Below, piece by piece: positions 1-8,107 of a stretch of 64,000 nt of DNA (position 1 is the stretch's first letter; each line of letters opens with the position of its first letter). The DNA lies in NCBI GenBank assembly GCA_050180895.1, contig JBFXDS010000009.1:112438-176437 (forward strand), written 5' to 3'. The notes beneath the pieces are model-generated. The model had not been told where the DNA came from, made no database searches, and saw only the letters and a list, made by a program, of their open reading frames with translations. Origin of the DNA: JBGPEQ01 sp050180895 (GTDB taxonomy: Bacteria; Pseudomonadota; Alphaproteobacteria; Dongiales; Dongiaceae). A program made the position numbers and the translations under genes.

Positions 1-75
1 TCCGCCCACGGGCGAGGGGCTTCGATGCTGGGCGTCGAAGCCGGGACAAAGGCAAGGCAGCATCGGGAGGCGGCG

Positions 76-1062
76 ATGATGCTCCTCTTCGGATCGATCC
101 GTTGGATTCTCGGGACTCTGCTCTTCTTGCTTGCCGTTCCGGGACCGGCTGTCGCCGGAACGGTCAAGATCGGCGTCCTCAAGTTCGGCACCGTGAGCTG
201 GGAACTTGCGGTCATCAAGGACAACGGCTTCGACAAGGCCGAAGGACTGGATCTTCAGGTGGTCGAACTGGCCAATACCGGCGCAATAGCGGTCTCTCTT
301 CAGGCCGGCGACGTCGACGTGATCGTCACCGATTGGCTGTGGGTGACGCGCCAGCGCGCCGCGGGCGCGCGCTTCACATTTGCCCCTTACTCGACCTCTG
401 TCGGCGCGCTCATGCTGCCGCCGGACTCCCCGATCGCGAGTCTTGCCGATCTGCGAGGAAAGAAGCTCGGAATCGCCGGTGGGCCGGTCGACAAAAGCTG
501 GCTCGTGATACAGGCGGTCGCGGCGCGGCGCCACGACATCGAACTGGACGAGGCGGTCGAGAAGGTCTTCGGGGCGCCGCCGCTTTTGAATCAGGAGATC
601 CTCTCGGGTCGCCTCGATGCCCTGCTCAATTCCTGGAACTTCACCGCCGAGCTCGAAGCAAGGGGATATAAGACGCTCGTCGGCGTCGAAGACGCGATGC
701 GCGAACTCGGGATAAGCACCCGCGTGCCGCTGCTTGGCTACGTCTTCGACGAGACCTGGGCGGATGCGCATAAGGAAGATGTGTTTGCGCTGGTGCGCGC
801 CAGCCGGAAGGCCAAAGACCTTCTCGCCCGGTCCGACGCCGAGTGGGAAAAGCTCCGACCGCTCATGAAGGCTGCGGACGATGCGACATTTGCGGCATTG
901 CGCGACGGCTTCCGGCGAGGCATTCCCGATCACTGGAGCCAGGCCGAACGCGCAGATGCGGCGCGGCTGTTCGCCATCATGGCCAAGCTCGGCGGCGAGG
1001 AACTCGTGGGCAAGAGCGACCAACTGCAACCCGGAACATTTTGGGCCGCGGTGAGCTATTGA
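76..1062 (+). CDS. ABC transporter substrate-binding protein (NitT/TauT type)
   Basis: Periplasmic solute-binding protein of the NMT1/SsuA-like superfamily, about 328 residues. I start it at the ATG at 76, not at the upstream ATG at 25, because GGGAGG lies just before 76 and a clean Sec signal peptide follows (hydrophobic core, then a PAVA|GTVKIG cleavage region). The mature part opens with the usual beta strand, VKIGVLKFGTVSWE, and carries the SLADLRGKKLGIAGG segment typical of this family. Its stop overlaps the permease start, and an ATPase gene follows, so this is a complete three-gene importer. The substrate is unknown; the only clue is the position tail-to-tail with xoxFGJ. Confidence 0.85.
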   Translation: MMLLFGSIRWILGTLLFLLAVPGPAVAGTVKIGVLKFGTVSWELAVIKDNGFDKAEGLDLQVVELANTGAIAVSLQAGDVDVIVTDWLWVTRQRAAGARFTFAPYSTSVGALMLPPDSPIASLADLRGKKLGIAGGPVDKSWLVIQAVAARRHDIELDEAVEKVFGAPPLLNQEILSGRLDALLNSWNFTAELEARGYKTLVGVEDAMRELGISTRVPLLGYVFDETWADAHKEDVFALVRASRKAKDLLARSDAEWEKLRPLMKAADDATFAALRDGFRRGIPDHWSQAERADAARLFAIMAKLGGEELVGKSDQLQPGTFWAAVSY

Positions 1063-1817
1063 GAACGGCGGGTTTGATCGCCGGCGCCTGGCCGCGGTTG
1101 CTTTCCTTCGGCGCTCTGGTCCTCCTGTGGGAGCTCGGCACGTTTTTTGCCGGGCCGCGAAAGCTGCCGCCGCCGCAAGCTGTGATACAGATCCTCGTCG
1201 AGGAATCGGCAAATGGCAACCTGCCGTTCCATGTCGGGGTCACTCTGGCGCGTGTGGCCATCAGCTTCGCGCTCGCCATGCTGATCGGCGTTGCCGTTGG
1301 CATCGCCATGGGGCGACGACCCCGACTCGATCGTTTCTTCGATGGGTGGCTCGTGCTCTTCCTCAACGTGCCCGCGCTGGTCACGATCGTCCTGTGCTAC
1401 ATCTGGTTCGGCCTGATCGAGGCCGCCGCGATCGTCGCCGTGGCGCTCAACAAGATTCCCAACGTCATCGTCACATTGCGCGAAGGGGCGCGCGCACTGA
1501 ACCGCGACTATCTGGAAATGGCCGAGGTGTTTCGCCTCGGGCCGGCCAAGACCCTGCGACACATCGTCTTGCCCGAGCTCTATCCCTTCATCATTGCGGC
1601 AGCGCGATCGGGCTTGGCGCTCATCTGGAAGATCGTACTGGTGGTCGAGGCATTCGGCCGCAGCAGCGGGGTCGGATTCCAGATAAATACGTTCTTCAAC
1701 CTTTTCGACGTTACCAGCATCCTCGCCTACACCATCGTGTTTGTTGTGGTGATCCAGATCATCGAGCTGTCGATCCTGCGTCCGATCGAACGGCGGGCCA
1801 ACCGTTGGCGCCGGTAA
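1059..1817 (+). CDS. ABC transporter permease (NitT/TauT/Ssu type)
   Basis: Inner-membrane permease of about 252 residues with roughly six hydrophobic segments. The cytoplasmic coupling loop is visible as EMAEVFRLGPAKTLRHIVLPE, matching the EAA motif that contacts the ATPase. The open frame extends far upstream, but that part overlaps the binding-protein gene in another frame. The best start is the TTG at 1059, which overlaps the TGA of the preceding gene (TTGA), a usual translational-coupling arrangement. The gene is followed with a 13-nt overlap by the ATPase. Family assignment is firm, substrate is not. Confidence 0.85.
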   Translation: MRTAGLIAGAWPRLLSFGALVLLWELGTFFAGPRKLPPPQAVIQILVEESANGNLPFHVGVTLARVAISFALAMLIGVAVGIAMGRRPRLDRFFDGWLVLFLNVPALVTIVLCYIWFGLIEAAAIVAVALNKIPNVIVTLREGARALNRDYLEMAEVFRLGPAKTLRHIVLPELYPFIIAAARSGLALIWKIVLVVEAFGRSSGVGFQINTFFNLFDVTSILAYTIVFVVVIQIIELSILRPIERRANRWRR

Positions 1818-2566
1818 GCGAACTCCATATCGACGTCCGGGCGAAACGCTTCCCGGCGGTCGGCCAAGCGGCGCCGGTGACGGCGATCCGGGATCTGCGG
1901 TTCAGCGTGCGCCCCGGCGAGTTCGTCTGTCTGCTTGGTCCATCCGGCTGCGGTAAGACGACGCTGCTCAACATCGTCGCAGGCCTCGATCGCGACTACG
2001 ACGGCACGATCGATCTGCCGAGCACGGTGGCGCGGCCACGGCCGGTCCTTGGCTACGTCTTTCAGACTCCGCGCCTGCTTCCGTGGCGCACAGTCGAAGA
2101 GAATGTTGCTCTAGTTCTCAATCCGTCGCGGGCCCGATCGGGCATCGTCGACGAACTGCTGAGGGTGACCGGACTCGCGGATTTCCGCTACGCCTATCCC
2201 GAGCGCCTCTCCGTCGGCATGACCCGGCGCGTGGCCCTGGCGCGCGCCTTCGCGGTCACGCCCGACCTTCTGTTGATGGATGAACCGTTCATCTCGCTCG
2301 ACGAGCCGACGGCAGAACGGCTGCGCGCCCTGCTGCTCGATATCTGGCAGGCGCGGCCGACGACAATTCTGTTCGTAACGCACGACACGCGTGAAGCGGC
2401 CCGCTTGGCCGACCGGGTCATCGTTCTGACCCCCTCGCCCGCCTCCGTGCGTTCGGTCGTCAATGTCGATACGCCGCGTGACGAGCGCGCCCAGTCGAAG
2501 GTTCTCGATCGGATCAGACAGCGCCTTCTGCAGCCGCCTCAAGGTTCGCAACAATCCCCGTTCTAG
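1805..2566 (+). CDS. ABC transporter ATP-binding protein
   Basis: Cytoplasmic ATPase of the same importer, about 253 residues if it starts at the TTG at 1805. Walker A is GPSGCGKT (residues 45-52), Walker B is LLLMDEP (Asp about 159), and the switch His is in FVTHD. The signature motif is LSVGM (about 135-139), a departure from the usual LSGGQ but common in the nitrate/taurine branch. The TAG stop shares a CTAG with the stop of xoxJ on the other strand, so the two operons end within 4 nt of each other with no room for a terminator. Confidence 0.85.
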   Translation: MAPVSELHIDVRAKRFPAVGQAAPVTAIRDLRFSVRPGEFVCLLGPSGCGKTTLLNIVAGLDRDYDGTIDLPSTVARPRPVLGYVFQTPRLLPWRTVEENVALVLNPSRARSGIVDELLRVTGLADFRYAYPERLSVGMTRRVALARAFAVTPDLLLMDEPFISLDEPTAERLRALLLDIWQARPTTILFVTHDTREAARLADRVIVLTPSPASVRSVVNVDTPRDERAQSKVLDRIRQRLLQPPQGSQQSPF

Positions 2567-3399
2567 TGCGTGATCAGGTGGCCCTGCTCGTCGAGCAGCG
2601 GTACGCCGTAACTGAGCAGAATACTGTTGATGTCCTTCTGCTTCATCCGAAGCAGGCTGTTGATCGTGTGCCTCCATTCGGGCTCTTGAAACCGCACGCC
2701 CATCGTAATGCGGAAATCCAGCCGCAACGGTCCTTCGCGAGTGGCGAGCGGGACGACGATGAGCGGCGGGCTTTCCTTCTGCGCGTAATAGCCGGCGATC
2801 GGTCCCCAGACGACCCCAACGTCGACCTCGCCCGTCGCTACGTCATGGCAAAGTCTCCGAGCCGGTGAATCGAAACGGGTATCGACGACAAGAGGGTAGC
2901 TTCTCAAGCGCCCGAGCAATCCCTTCTGCGCAAGAGCCGTCGCCGGCGGCGTCCCGGCGACGACGCCGATCGAAGCTGTCTGAAGTCGAGGATCATCCAG
3001 GGACGTCGATGTCAGGCCCGCGTCCTGGCGATAGATGAGACTGTATGTCGATCTGTAGTATGGGTTTGTGCTCTGCAGCAGTTCGTTACCGGCGACAGTA
3101 CCGATGACAAGGTCGCATTTCCGCGCGTTCAGCGTATTTCGGATGAAGCCGACGGAATCCGGAAACCACGTGTAGTGCACCGGAACATCGAGCTCGGCCG
3201 CCAACAATTCCGCGATCTTGTTCTCGAACCCCTCACCCTTCTCGTTCGAGAACGGAAGGTTGTTGGGGTCGGCGCAGACACGCAGCGCGGAGTGGTCAAC
3301 AGCCTCCGCCGTCTGCGACCTGCTCGGCGGCGCAAGCAGGAAAACCGACGCGGCGGCAACGATTGCGACGATCAAAGCCCGTCGCCACATCGCCTGCAT
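2563..3399 (-). CDS. xoxJ: XoxJ-type periplasmic binding protein of the methanol dehydrogenase system
   Basis: Periplasmic solute-binding-fold protein of about 278 residues, of the family linked with PQQ alcohol dehydrogenases (MoxJ/XoxJ). After a signal peptide come LRVCADPNNLPFSNEKGEGFENKIAELLA and a WFPDSVGFIRNTL segment, both characteristic of this group. Homologues are thought to help activate or mature XoxF. The ATG at 3399 overlaps the xoxG stop as TGATG with GGAGG just upstream; ATGs at 3420 and 3390 are alternatives. It is the third gene of xoxF-xoxG-xoxJ, on the minus strand. Confidence 0.88.
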   Translation of the reverse strand: MQAMWRRALIVAIVAAASVFLLAPPSRSQTAEAVDHSALRVCADPNNLPFSNEKGEGFENKIAELLAAELDVPVHYTWFPDSVGFIRNTLNARKCDLVIGTVAGNELLQSTNPYYRSTYSLIYRQDAGLTSTSLDDPRLQTASIGVVAGTPPATALAQKGLLGRLRSYPLVVDTRFDSPARRLCHDVATGEVDVGVVWGPIAGYYAQKESPPLIVVPLATREGPLRLDFRITMGVRFQEPEWRHTINSLLRMKQKDINSILLSYGVPLLDEQGHLITH

Positions 3400-3893
3400 C
3401 AACCTCCGCTGCCCATGCAACTCGCGTCACGCTCTTTCACGTCGTCCGGCTTGTCCTCATGCTTTGCCGGCCGACCGCGGTCGATCTTGTTGTCGGCGCG
3501 CGCCTTCAGATAGGCATAGAGATCGTCGATGAAGCACATGACGTTCAGGTTCGTGCCAAAAGCAGGCATGACCTTGTCGCTGGCGGTATTGACATTCTTC
3601 CGCCCATTGGTGACGACCTCCAGGAACTCCTCGTAAGTCAGGGTCTTCATCGACGTCGCCAGGGCAGGCGCGAACGAACTTCCCATGCCGTCCGGGCCAT
3701 GACAGACGTGGCAGTCGGCATGGTAGCGCCGATAGCCGCTGTATACATACCAGTCGACCGTGCCATCGTCCTTCACGACATAGGGATGCTCGGGATCGAA
3801 GGGAGCCGCCGGCGCCGGCTCAGCGAACAAAAGCGCTGACACAAACAGGACGAACCAAAGTGTGGCCATCAAGGCCGATCGCGGCATGTTCAT
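3399..3893 (-). CDS. xoxG: Cytochrome c (XoxG), electron acceptor of XoxF
   Basis: Periplasmic class I c-type cytochrome of about 164 residues. The haem site CHVCH is at residues 61-65 and a likely axial Met lies in KVMPAFG. The start at 3893 has GAGGG at a suitable distance and gives a signal peptide ending near PAPAA; the longer frame to 3989 runs through the palindrome after xoxF and is unlikely. The C-terminus is charged and Lys/Asp-rich. The role as acceptor of electrons from methanol dehydrogenase is inferred from its place between xoxF and xoxJ and from the known family. Confidence 0.9.
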   Translation of the reverse strand: MNMPRSALMATLWFVLFVSALLFAEPAPAAPFDPEHPYVVKDDGTVDWYVYSGYRRYHADCHVCHGPDGMGSSFAPALATSMKTLTYEEFLEVVTNGRKNVNTASDKVMPAFGTNLNVMCFIDDLYAYLKARADNKIDRGRPAKHEDKPDDVKERDASCMGSGG

Positions 3894-3950
3894 GCACCCT
3901 CGCACCCTCGGTATTTGGTGATGCTTGTGCCCGGCAACGCGAAGTACCGA

Positions 3951-3984
3951 CTCGGCACCGTGGTTTATAAACCACGGTGCCGAG
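3951..3984. terminator. Perfect 34-bp palindrome between xoxF and xoxG
   Basis: The arms CTCGGCACCGTGGTT and AACCACGGTGCCGAG enclose TATA and match without a single mismatch. It starts about 26 nt after the xoxF stop and lies 57 nt before xoxG. In RNA it would fold into a very stable hairpin. No T-run follows on the minus strand, so it is more likely a partial attenuator or an mRNA-stabilising stem that sets xoxF above xoxGJ than a full terminator. A dimeric-protein binding site is also possible. Confidence 0.75.
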
Positions 3985-4010
3985 CCCAAGGTTGCCGGCT
4001 CTATGGTCGC

Positions 4011-5873
4011 TTACGGCAGCGTAAATACCGTCAGCTGACCGCCGAGCTGCGTGTAGTTCGCGAGCGACTTGTACGCTCCGACTGCACCGAGGCCGGCCGT
4101 ATCCACGACAGCCTCGGCGGCAGTTTCACGGCCCTGGTCGACGGCGCCGTGCCAAGCCGCCGCGGCATCTTCCCGCATGAGGCCGGCCGCGAGGCCGATG
4201 CCGGCCCAGCCGCCGACACCCGACAGCACTGCGATGTACTGCTTGCCGCGGTGCATGTAGGTGTTGACGTTGCCGATGATGCCCGACGGAGTCTTGAAGC
4301 GATAGAGTTCCTGTCCCGTCGTGGCATCGACCGCCTTCAGGTAACCTTCCAGCGTACCGTAGAAGACGATACCGCCCGCCGTGGCGAGCGCTCCGCTCCA
4401 CACCGAGAACGGCTCAGGGTTCGACCACACGATCTTACCCTGCGTCGCATCCCAGGCGATGAAATTGCCGAGATGCGTGCCACCCGGCGCCGGATACATC
4501 GCAACCGTTGCGCCCACGTAGGCTTGGCCGGCCGTGTAGCTGACGCGGTACGGCTCATAGTCCATGCAGACATGGTTGGTCGGCACGTAGAACAGGTTGG
4601 TCAGCGGCGAATAGGCCGCCGGCTGCTGGTCCTTGGTGCCGAGCGCCGCCGGGCAGATGCCGGTGCTGTTTACATCTTCTCCGTTCTGATGGGTCGAATA
4701 CTGCGACACCACTTGCGGCCGGCCCGTCTCCTTGTCGACGTGAGTCGCCCAGTTGACGGCCGGATCGTACTTCTCGGCCACCAGCAGCTCGCCGGTCACC
4801 CGGTCCACTGTGTAAGCAAAGCCGTTGCGGTCGAAGTGGACCAGGGTCTTGCGTATCGTCCCGCCGATGTCGAGATCGGCGAGGATCATTTCGTTGACGC
4901 CATCATAGTCCCACTCGTCGTGAGGCGTCATCTGATAGACCCACTTCGCCATGCCGTCGTCCGGATCGCGGGCGAAGATGGTCATCGACCACCGGTTGTC
5001 GCCAGGTCGCTGCACGGGGTTCCAGGTGCTGGGGTTGCCGGTCCCGTAGTAGAACAGGTCGAGTTCCGGATCATACGAATACCAGCCCCATGTCGTGCCG
5101 CCGCCGATCTTCCACTGATCGCCTTCCCAGGTCGCGGTACCCGAGTCCTTGCCGACCGGTTGGCCGAGATGCGTGGTCTTCTCCGGATCCATGAGCGTGT
5201 CGGAATCCGGTCCCATGGAGTAGGCGCGCCATGCCATCTTTCCGTCGGAGAGATTGTAGGCGGTGACGCTGCCGCGAACGCCGAACTCGCCGCCGCTGAT
5301 GCCGACGATAACCTTGTCCTTGATGACGTGCGGAACGCTGGTGCCGGTTTCGCCCTTCTTCGGGTCGCCGTTGACAACCTTCCACACCTCCTCGCCGGTC
5401 CTAGCGTCAAGAGCCACGACCGTCGTGTCCGCCTGGTGCAGGATGATCTTGCCATCGGCGTAGGAAACGCCGCGGTTCACCGTGTCGCAGCACATGACCG
5501 GAATAGTGTCCGGATCCTGCTTCGGCTCATACTTCCAGATCACTCGACCATCGTCGTTGAGGTCGAGCGCATAGACGATGTTGGGAAACGGCGTGTGGAT
5601 GTACATCACATCGCCGATCACCAGCGGACCGCCTTCATGACCCCGCAGCACGCCGGTGGAAAACGTCCATGCGACCGACAGGTCTCTCACATTGTCTTTG
5701 TTGATCTGCGCCAATTGACTGAAGCGCGTATTGGCAAAGTCGCCGGCGGGCAGAACCCACTCCGCTGGGTTCTTCTGCATGGTCAAAAGCTCGTCGTTCG
5801 CCGTTGCGACTGCCGGCAGCCCGACCAATAATCCAACGGCCAACGCACCCGTTGTGGTGAGAGATGGTCTCAT
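4011..5873 (-). CDS. xoxF: Lanthanide-dependent methanol dehydrogenase (PQQ quinoprotein)
   Basis: Periplasmic PQQ alcohol dehydrogenase, about 620 residues, oxidising methanol (and possibly formaldehyde). It has the eight-bladed propeller tryptophan motifs, the adjacent disulfide cysteines Cys128-Cys129 (in VMCCDTV) that sit over PQQ, and the catalytic HDEWDYDGVN segment. The extra aspartate of Asp322-Tyr-Asp324 is the mark of lanthanide-binding XoxF; calcium MxaF enzymes have Ala there. The start at 5873 has GGAGG seven bases upstream and gives a signal peptide ending AVATA|NDELL. No small-subunit (mxaI) gene is present. It heads xoxFGJ. Confidence 0.96.
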   Translation of the reverse strand: MRPSLTTTGALAVGLLVGLPAVATANDELLTMQKNPAEWVLPAGDFANTRFSQLAQINKDNVRDLSVAWTFSTGVLRGHEGGPLVIGDVMYIHTPFPNIVYALDLNDDGRVIWKYEPKQDPDTIPVMCCDTVNRGVSYADGKIILHQADTTVVALDARTGEEVWKVVNGDPKKGETGTSVPHVIKDKVIVGISGGEFGVRGSVTAYNLSDGKMAWRAYSMGPDSDTLMDPEKTTHLGQPVGKDSGTATWEGDQWKIGGGTTWGWYSYDPELDLFYYGTGNPSTWNPVQRPGDNRWSMTIFARDPDDGMAKWVYQMTPHDEWDYDGVNEMILADLDIGGTIRKTLVHFDRNGFAYTVDRVTGELLVAEKYDPAVNWATHVDKETGRPQVVSQYSTHQNGEDVNSTGICPAALGTKDQQPAAYSPLTNLFYVPTNHVCMDYEPYRVSYTAGQAYVGATVAMYPAPGGTHLGNFIAWDATQGKIVWSNPEPFSVWSGALATAGGIVFYGTLEGYLKAVDATTGQELYRFKTPSGIIGNVNTYMHRGKQYIAVLSGVGGWAGIGLAAGLMREDAAAAWHGAVDQGRETAAEAVVDTAGLGAVGAYKSLANYTQLGGQLTVFTLP

Positions 5874-6243
5874 TATGCACTCCTCCCTATTTCGACAGAC
5901 ATGCAGCCGATGGCCCAGCGAAGAATTCGGGGCAACGGAATCATTATTGCCGATGTCTTTAGTTCGTTCGCTGGACAACACCTCCGTCAACTCAGAGGCG
6001 GCTGGCGCTCGGCCAGCTCGCTGGCTACGATCGTCCGCAGGGACACGATCTTGGAGTGTCCCAGTCCCTCGCCTTGGGGCATTGCCTGGGGCTCAGCCCC
6101 ATGCGCCAGGGTAGCGACGTGATAATTATGCAGAGTCTGCTAACCTCTGCAAGCAAAGATTGCGTGAGTCTAGTCTGCGGCATATCGGGATCGCCACGCG
6201 TCATGGTACCGCCGTCGGATATGTGCGACCAAGAGTGGAAATC
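5874..6243. other. Divergent intergenic region between xoxF and the pentapeptide gene
   Basis: 370 bp without a convincing gene. It must hold the xoxF promoter (minus) and the promoter of the pentapeptide gene (plus). A perfect short inverted repeat, TGGGGCTCAGCCCCA, lies at 6087-6101, inside a larger imperfect dyad (CCTGG...GCGCCAGG). Short open frames here have no ribosome-binding sites or recognisable products. I cannot assign the -35/-10 boxes. Confidence 0.6.
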
Positions 6244-7041
6244 ATGGACGGGATGGTGATGTCGAGCCCAGGGGGCGCCTGGATGGTTCGCATCCTGCGA
6301 GGCCTTGCCGGACTAGCGATCGTTGTTCTGGGAACCTGCGGCGGTCCTTCAGCCGGCGGCGAACTGACGGCGGAGGTCGTGCGCGCTATGCTGGCCTCCC
6401 ACGCAGGACCCGCGCCGCCCGATCTTTCAAATCAGAACCTGGCCGGGTTCGATCTTTCAGGCGTTGACTTCAAAGGCGCGGATCTCTCTGGCGCCAACCT
6501 GAAGAAGGCCAATCTGGCGGGCGCCGATCTCTCCGGCGCCACGATCAGCCTTGCCATCCTGCGGGGCGCCAACCTGCGGGGCGCCAACCTGCGCAAGGTC
6601 AAGGCGTTCTCGACCATCCTGGCCGAAGCCGATTTGACCGACGCGGATCTCTCGGCCGCCGAACTCATCTGCAATCTCGAGAACGCCAAGCTCGTCGGCG
6701 CGAACCTCGCGAGAATCCTGGGCGGCGCCGACATGCGCAACCAGTCGATGGGCCTGATGCGCCTTTCCCTCTACAATGCAGACCTCAAGAACGCCAATCT
6801 CACGGGCGCCGACGTCTCGCGGGCCCTGCTCGAGTTCGCCGATTTCCAAGGCGCGAACCTCACAGGTGCAAATCTGATGTGGGCGGATGCGGGCGGGGCC
6901 TACTTCGCCGAAGCCGACCTCACCGGCTCGAACTTCACCATGGCAGACATCCAGAGCGCGAAGTTTTTCGGTGCACGAGGCGTCAGCAGCATCATCGGCC
7001 TCGACCGCACCTTGAACCGCAGCTCGGCATCGTTCGACTAG
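6244..7041 (+). CDS. Secreted pentapeptide-repeat protein
   Basis: About 265 residues. After a hydrophobic N-terminal segment (LRGLAGLAIVVLGTC, a signal or lipoprotein-like peptide with a Cys) and a short linker, the protein is almost entirely A(D/N)LXX pentapeptide repeats, such as GADLSGANLKKANLAGADLSG, which fold into a right-handed four-sided beta helix. No enzyme residues can be recognised. ATGs at 6244, 6253, 6259 and 6283 are all possible starts. It is divergent from xoxF and convergent with the small secreted protein at 7085, so a role in methanol oxidation is only suggested by position. Confidence 0.85.
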   Translation: MDGMVMSSPGGAWMVRILRGLAGLAIVVLGTCGGPSAGGELTAEVVRAMLASHAGPAPPDLSNQNLAGFDLSGVDFKGADLSGANLKKANLAGADLSGATISLAILRGANLRGANLRKVKAFSTILAEADLTDADLSAAELICNLENAKLVGANLARILGGADMRNQSMGLMRLSLYNADLKNANLTGADVSRALLEFADFQGANLTGANLMWADAGGAYFAEADLTGSNFTMADIQSAKFFGARGVSSIIGLDRTLNRSSASFD

Positions 7042-7047
7042 GTCCGA

Positions 7048-7062
7048 GGGAGCGACGCTCCC
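7048..7062. terminator. Short hairpin between convergent genes
   Basis: GGGAGCG and CGCTCCC are separated by one base in the 43-bp gap between two convergent genes. It may act as a bidirectional terminator. There is no clear T-run on either side, so the function is uncertain. Confidence 0.4.
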
Positions 7063-7084
7063 CGTTCGGTTGTCCTGTGCGTCG

Positions 7085-7438
7085 TCAGAAACAGCGGACC
7101 TCCGCCTCGGCCTGGACGCGTCGGAGATTCTCGACGACGCCCTTCGTCCAGGCGGAATCGCGAAATACGGCAACGCTTTCGCCGGGTCTCTGCGTCAGGC
7201 TCAGCACGGTCGAGGCCTCGACGTACTTCTCGTAAGGAATGATCGAGGCAACGACATCGATACTGCAGGAGCAGCGCTGGAGCACATCCTGCGTCTGACC
7301 GTTGGTCGCCATGCAGGCAAAGACGTAGTCGGCGAGCGCTTCGGTCGGATAGTCGACGGGAGCCGCCGACGTCTTCTGCGGAAACCACGGAAGAGCTGCC
7401 AGCAGAACCGTGGCAAAGGTGAATAGACGTGCATTCAT
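7085..7438 (-). CDS. Small secreted Cys-containing protein of unknown function
   Basis: About 117 residues with a signal peptide ending near TSAA|PVDYP. The start at 7438 has GGGAG seven bases upstream; the frame to 7525 has no better site. The mature part has four cysteines (VFACMATNG, RCSCSI and the C-terminal VRCF), which suggests two periplasmic disulfides or a metal site. I recall similar sequences near PQQ methanol dehydrogenases in other alphaproteobacteria, but cannot name a function. It is divergent from the cofactor operon starting at 7604. Confidence 0.7.
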   Translation of the reverse strand: MNARLFTFATVLLAALPWFPQKTSAAPVDYPTEALADYVFACMATNGQTQDVLQRCSCSIDVVASIIPYEKYVEASTVLSLTQRPGESVAVFRDSAWTKGVVENLRRVQAEAEVRCF

Positions 7439-7603
7439 AGATGCTCTCCCGACTTTTGACGATGGGCCCAGCCATTGCGTGGCACCCGCTCCAGAGCCTG
7501 AAGCCGCCTCGGATACTCTGCACATTGTTTCACCGTGAGGTTTCTGACACTATCTGCTTTGGCGTCCTTCGGAGGCGCCGGTGCGGGACCGCGGAGGTGA
7601 CGC

Positions 7604-8107
7604 GTGTCGAGTGGACGGGCAATGGTCGAGCGATTGACGATAACAGACAGCATGCCGGCCAGCGAGCGTCTGTACCGGATGTTCGTCAAGGACCTCGTCC
7701 TGCAGTGCAACATCGGGGCCTACGCGCACGAGCGGCTCGGCCCGCAGCCCGTCCGCTTCAATGTCGACCTGCATGTGCGGGAATCGGATGCCCCGGTGAA
7801 CGACGAGTTGCGGAATGTTCTGTCGTACGACGAGATCACCGCCGCGATCAAAGCCCATGTCGCCAAAGGCCACATCAACCTAGTGGAGACTCTGGCAGAG
7901 GATGTAGCTGCGATCTGCCTCGGCGACTCGCGGGTCATCCATGTGCGCGTCTGCATCGAGAAGCTTGCGGTCGAACCCAATGCCGAAAGCGTCGGCGTCG
8001 AGATCGAGCGCCGCCGCCGCCGCCACCCGGCTGTCGCAGAGCTGTTCCCCTTGGCCTTCGATCCCGCGCCGCGTGGCACCCGGCGCCGCCGCGACGGCGG
8101 CATCTGA
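7604..8107 (+). CDS. Dihydroneopterin aldolase-like protein (FolB fold)
   Basis: About 167 residues of the FolB/T-fold family, whose members cleave dihydroneopterin to 6-hydroxymethyldihydropterin and glycolaldehyde. Seen: FVKDLVLQCNIGAYAHERLGPQPVRFNVDLHV, then LSYDEITAAIKAHVAKGHINLVETLAEDVA, with the conserved Tyr and Glu positions of the family. The GTG at 7604 is chosen because GGAGG stands six bases before it. First gene of a plus-strand operon for tetrahydromethanopterin and methylofuran synthesis, so it probably supplies the pterin half of methanopterin. The basic C-terminal tail (about 30 residues) is extra. Confidence 0.8.
   Translation: MSSGRAMVERLTITDSMPASERLYRMFVKDLVLQCNIGAYAHERLGPQPVRFNVDLHVRESDAPVNDELRNVLSYDEITAAIKAHVAKGHINLVETLAEDVAAICLGDSRVIHVRVCIEKLAVEPNAESVGVEIERRRRRHPAVAELFPLAFDPAPRGTRRRRDGGI

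Noticed and set aside
4900..4912. Calcium-type MxaF as the identity of the methanol dehydrogenase
   Set aside because: The DYD motif with the additional Asp marks XoxF, and no mxaI gene is present.
3915..5831. 638-residue open frame on the plus strand opposite xoxF
   Set aside because: xoxF on the minus strand has all catalytic motifs; the antisense translation has no recognisable domain and an Arg/Val-biased composition.
5901..6122. Small plus-strand frame in the xoxF upstream region
   Set aside because: No ribosome-binding site, no recognisable sequence and it overlaps the probable xoxF promoter.
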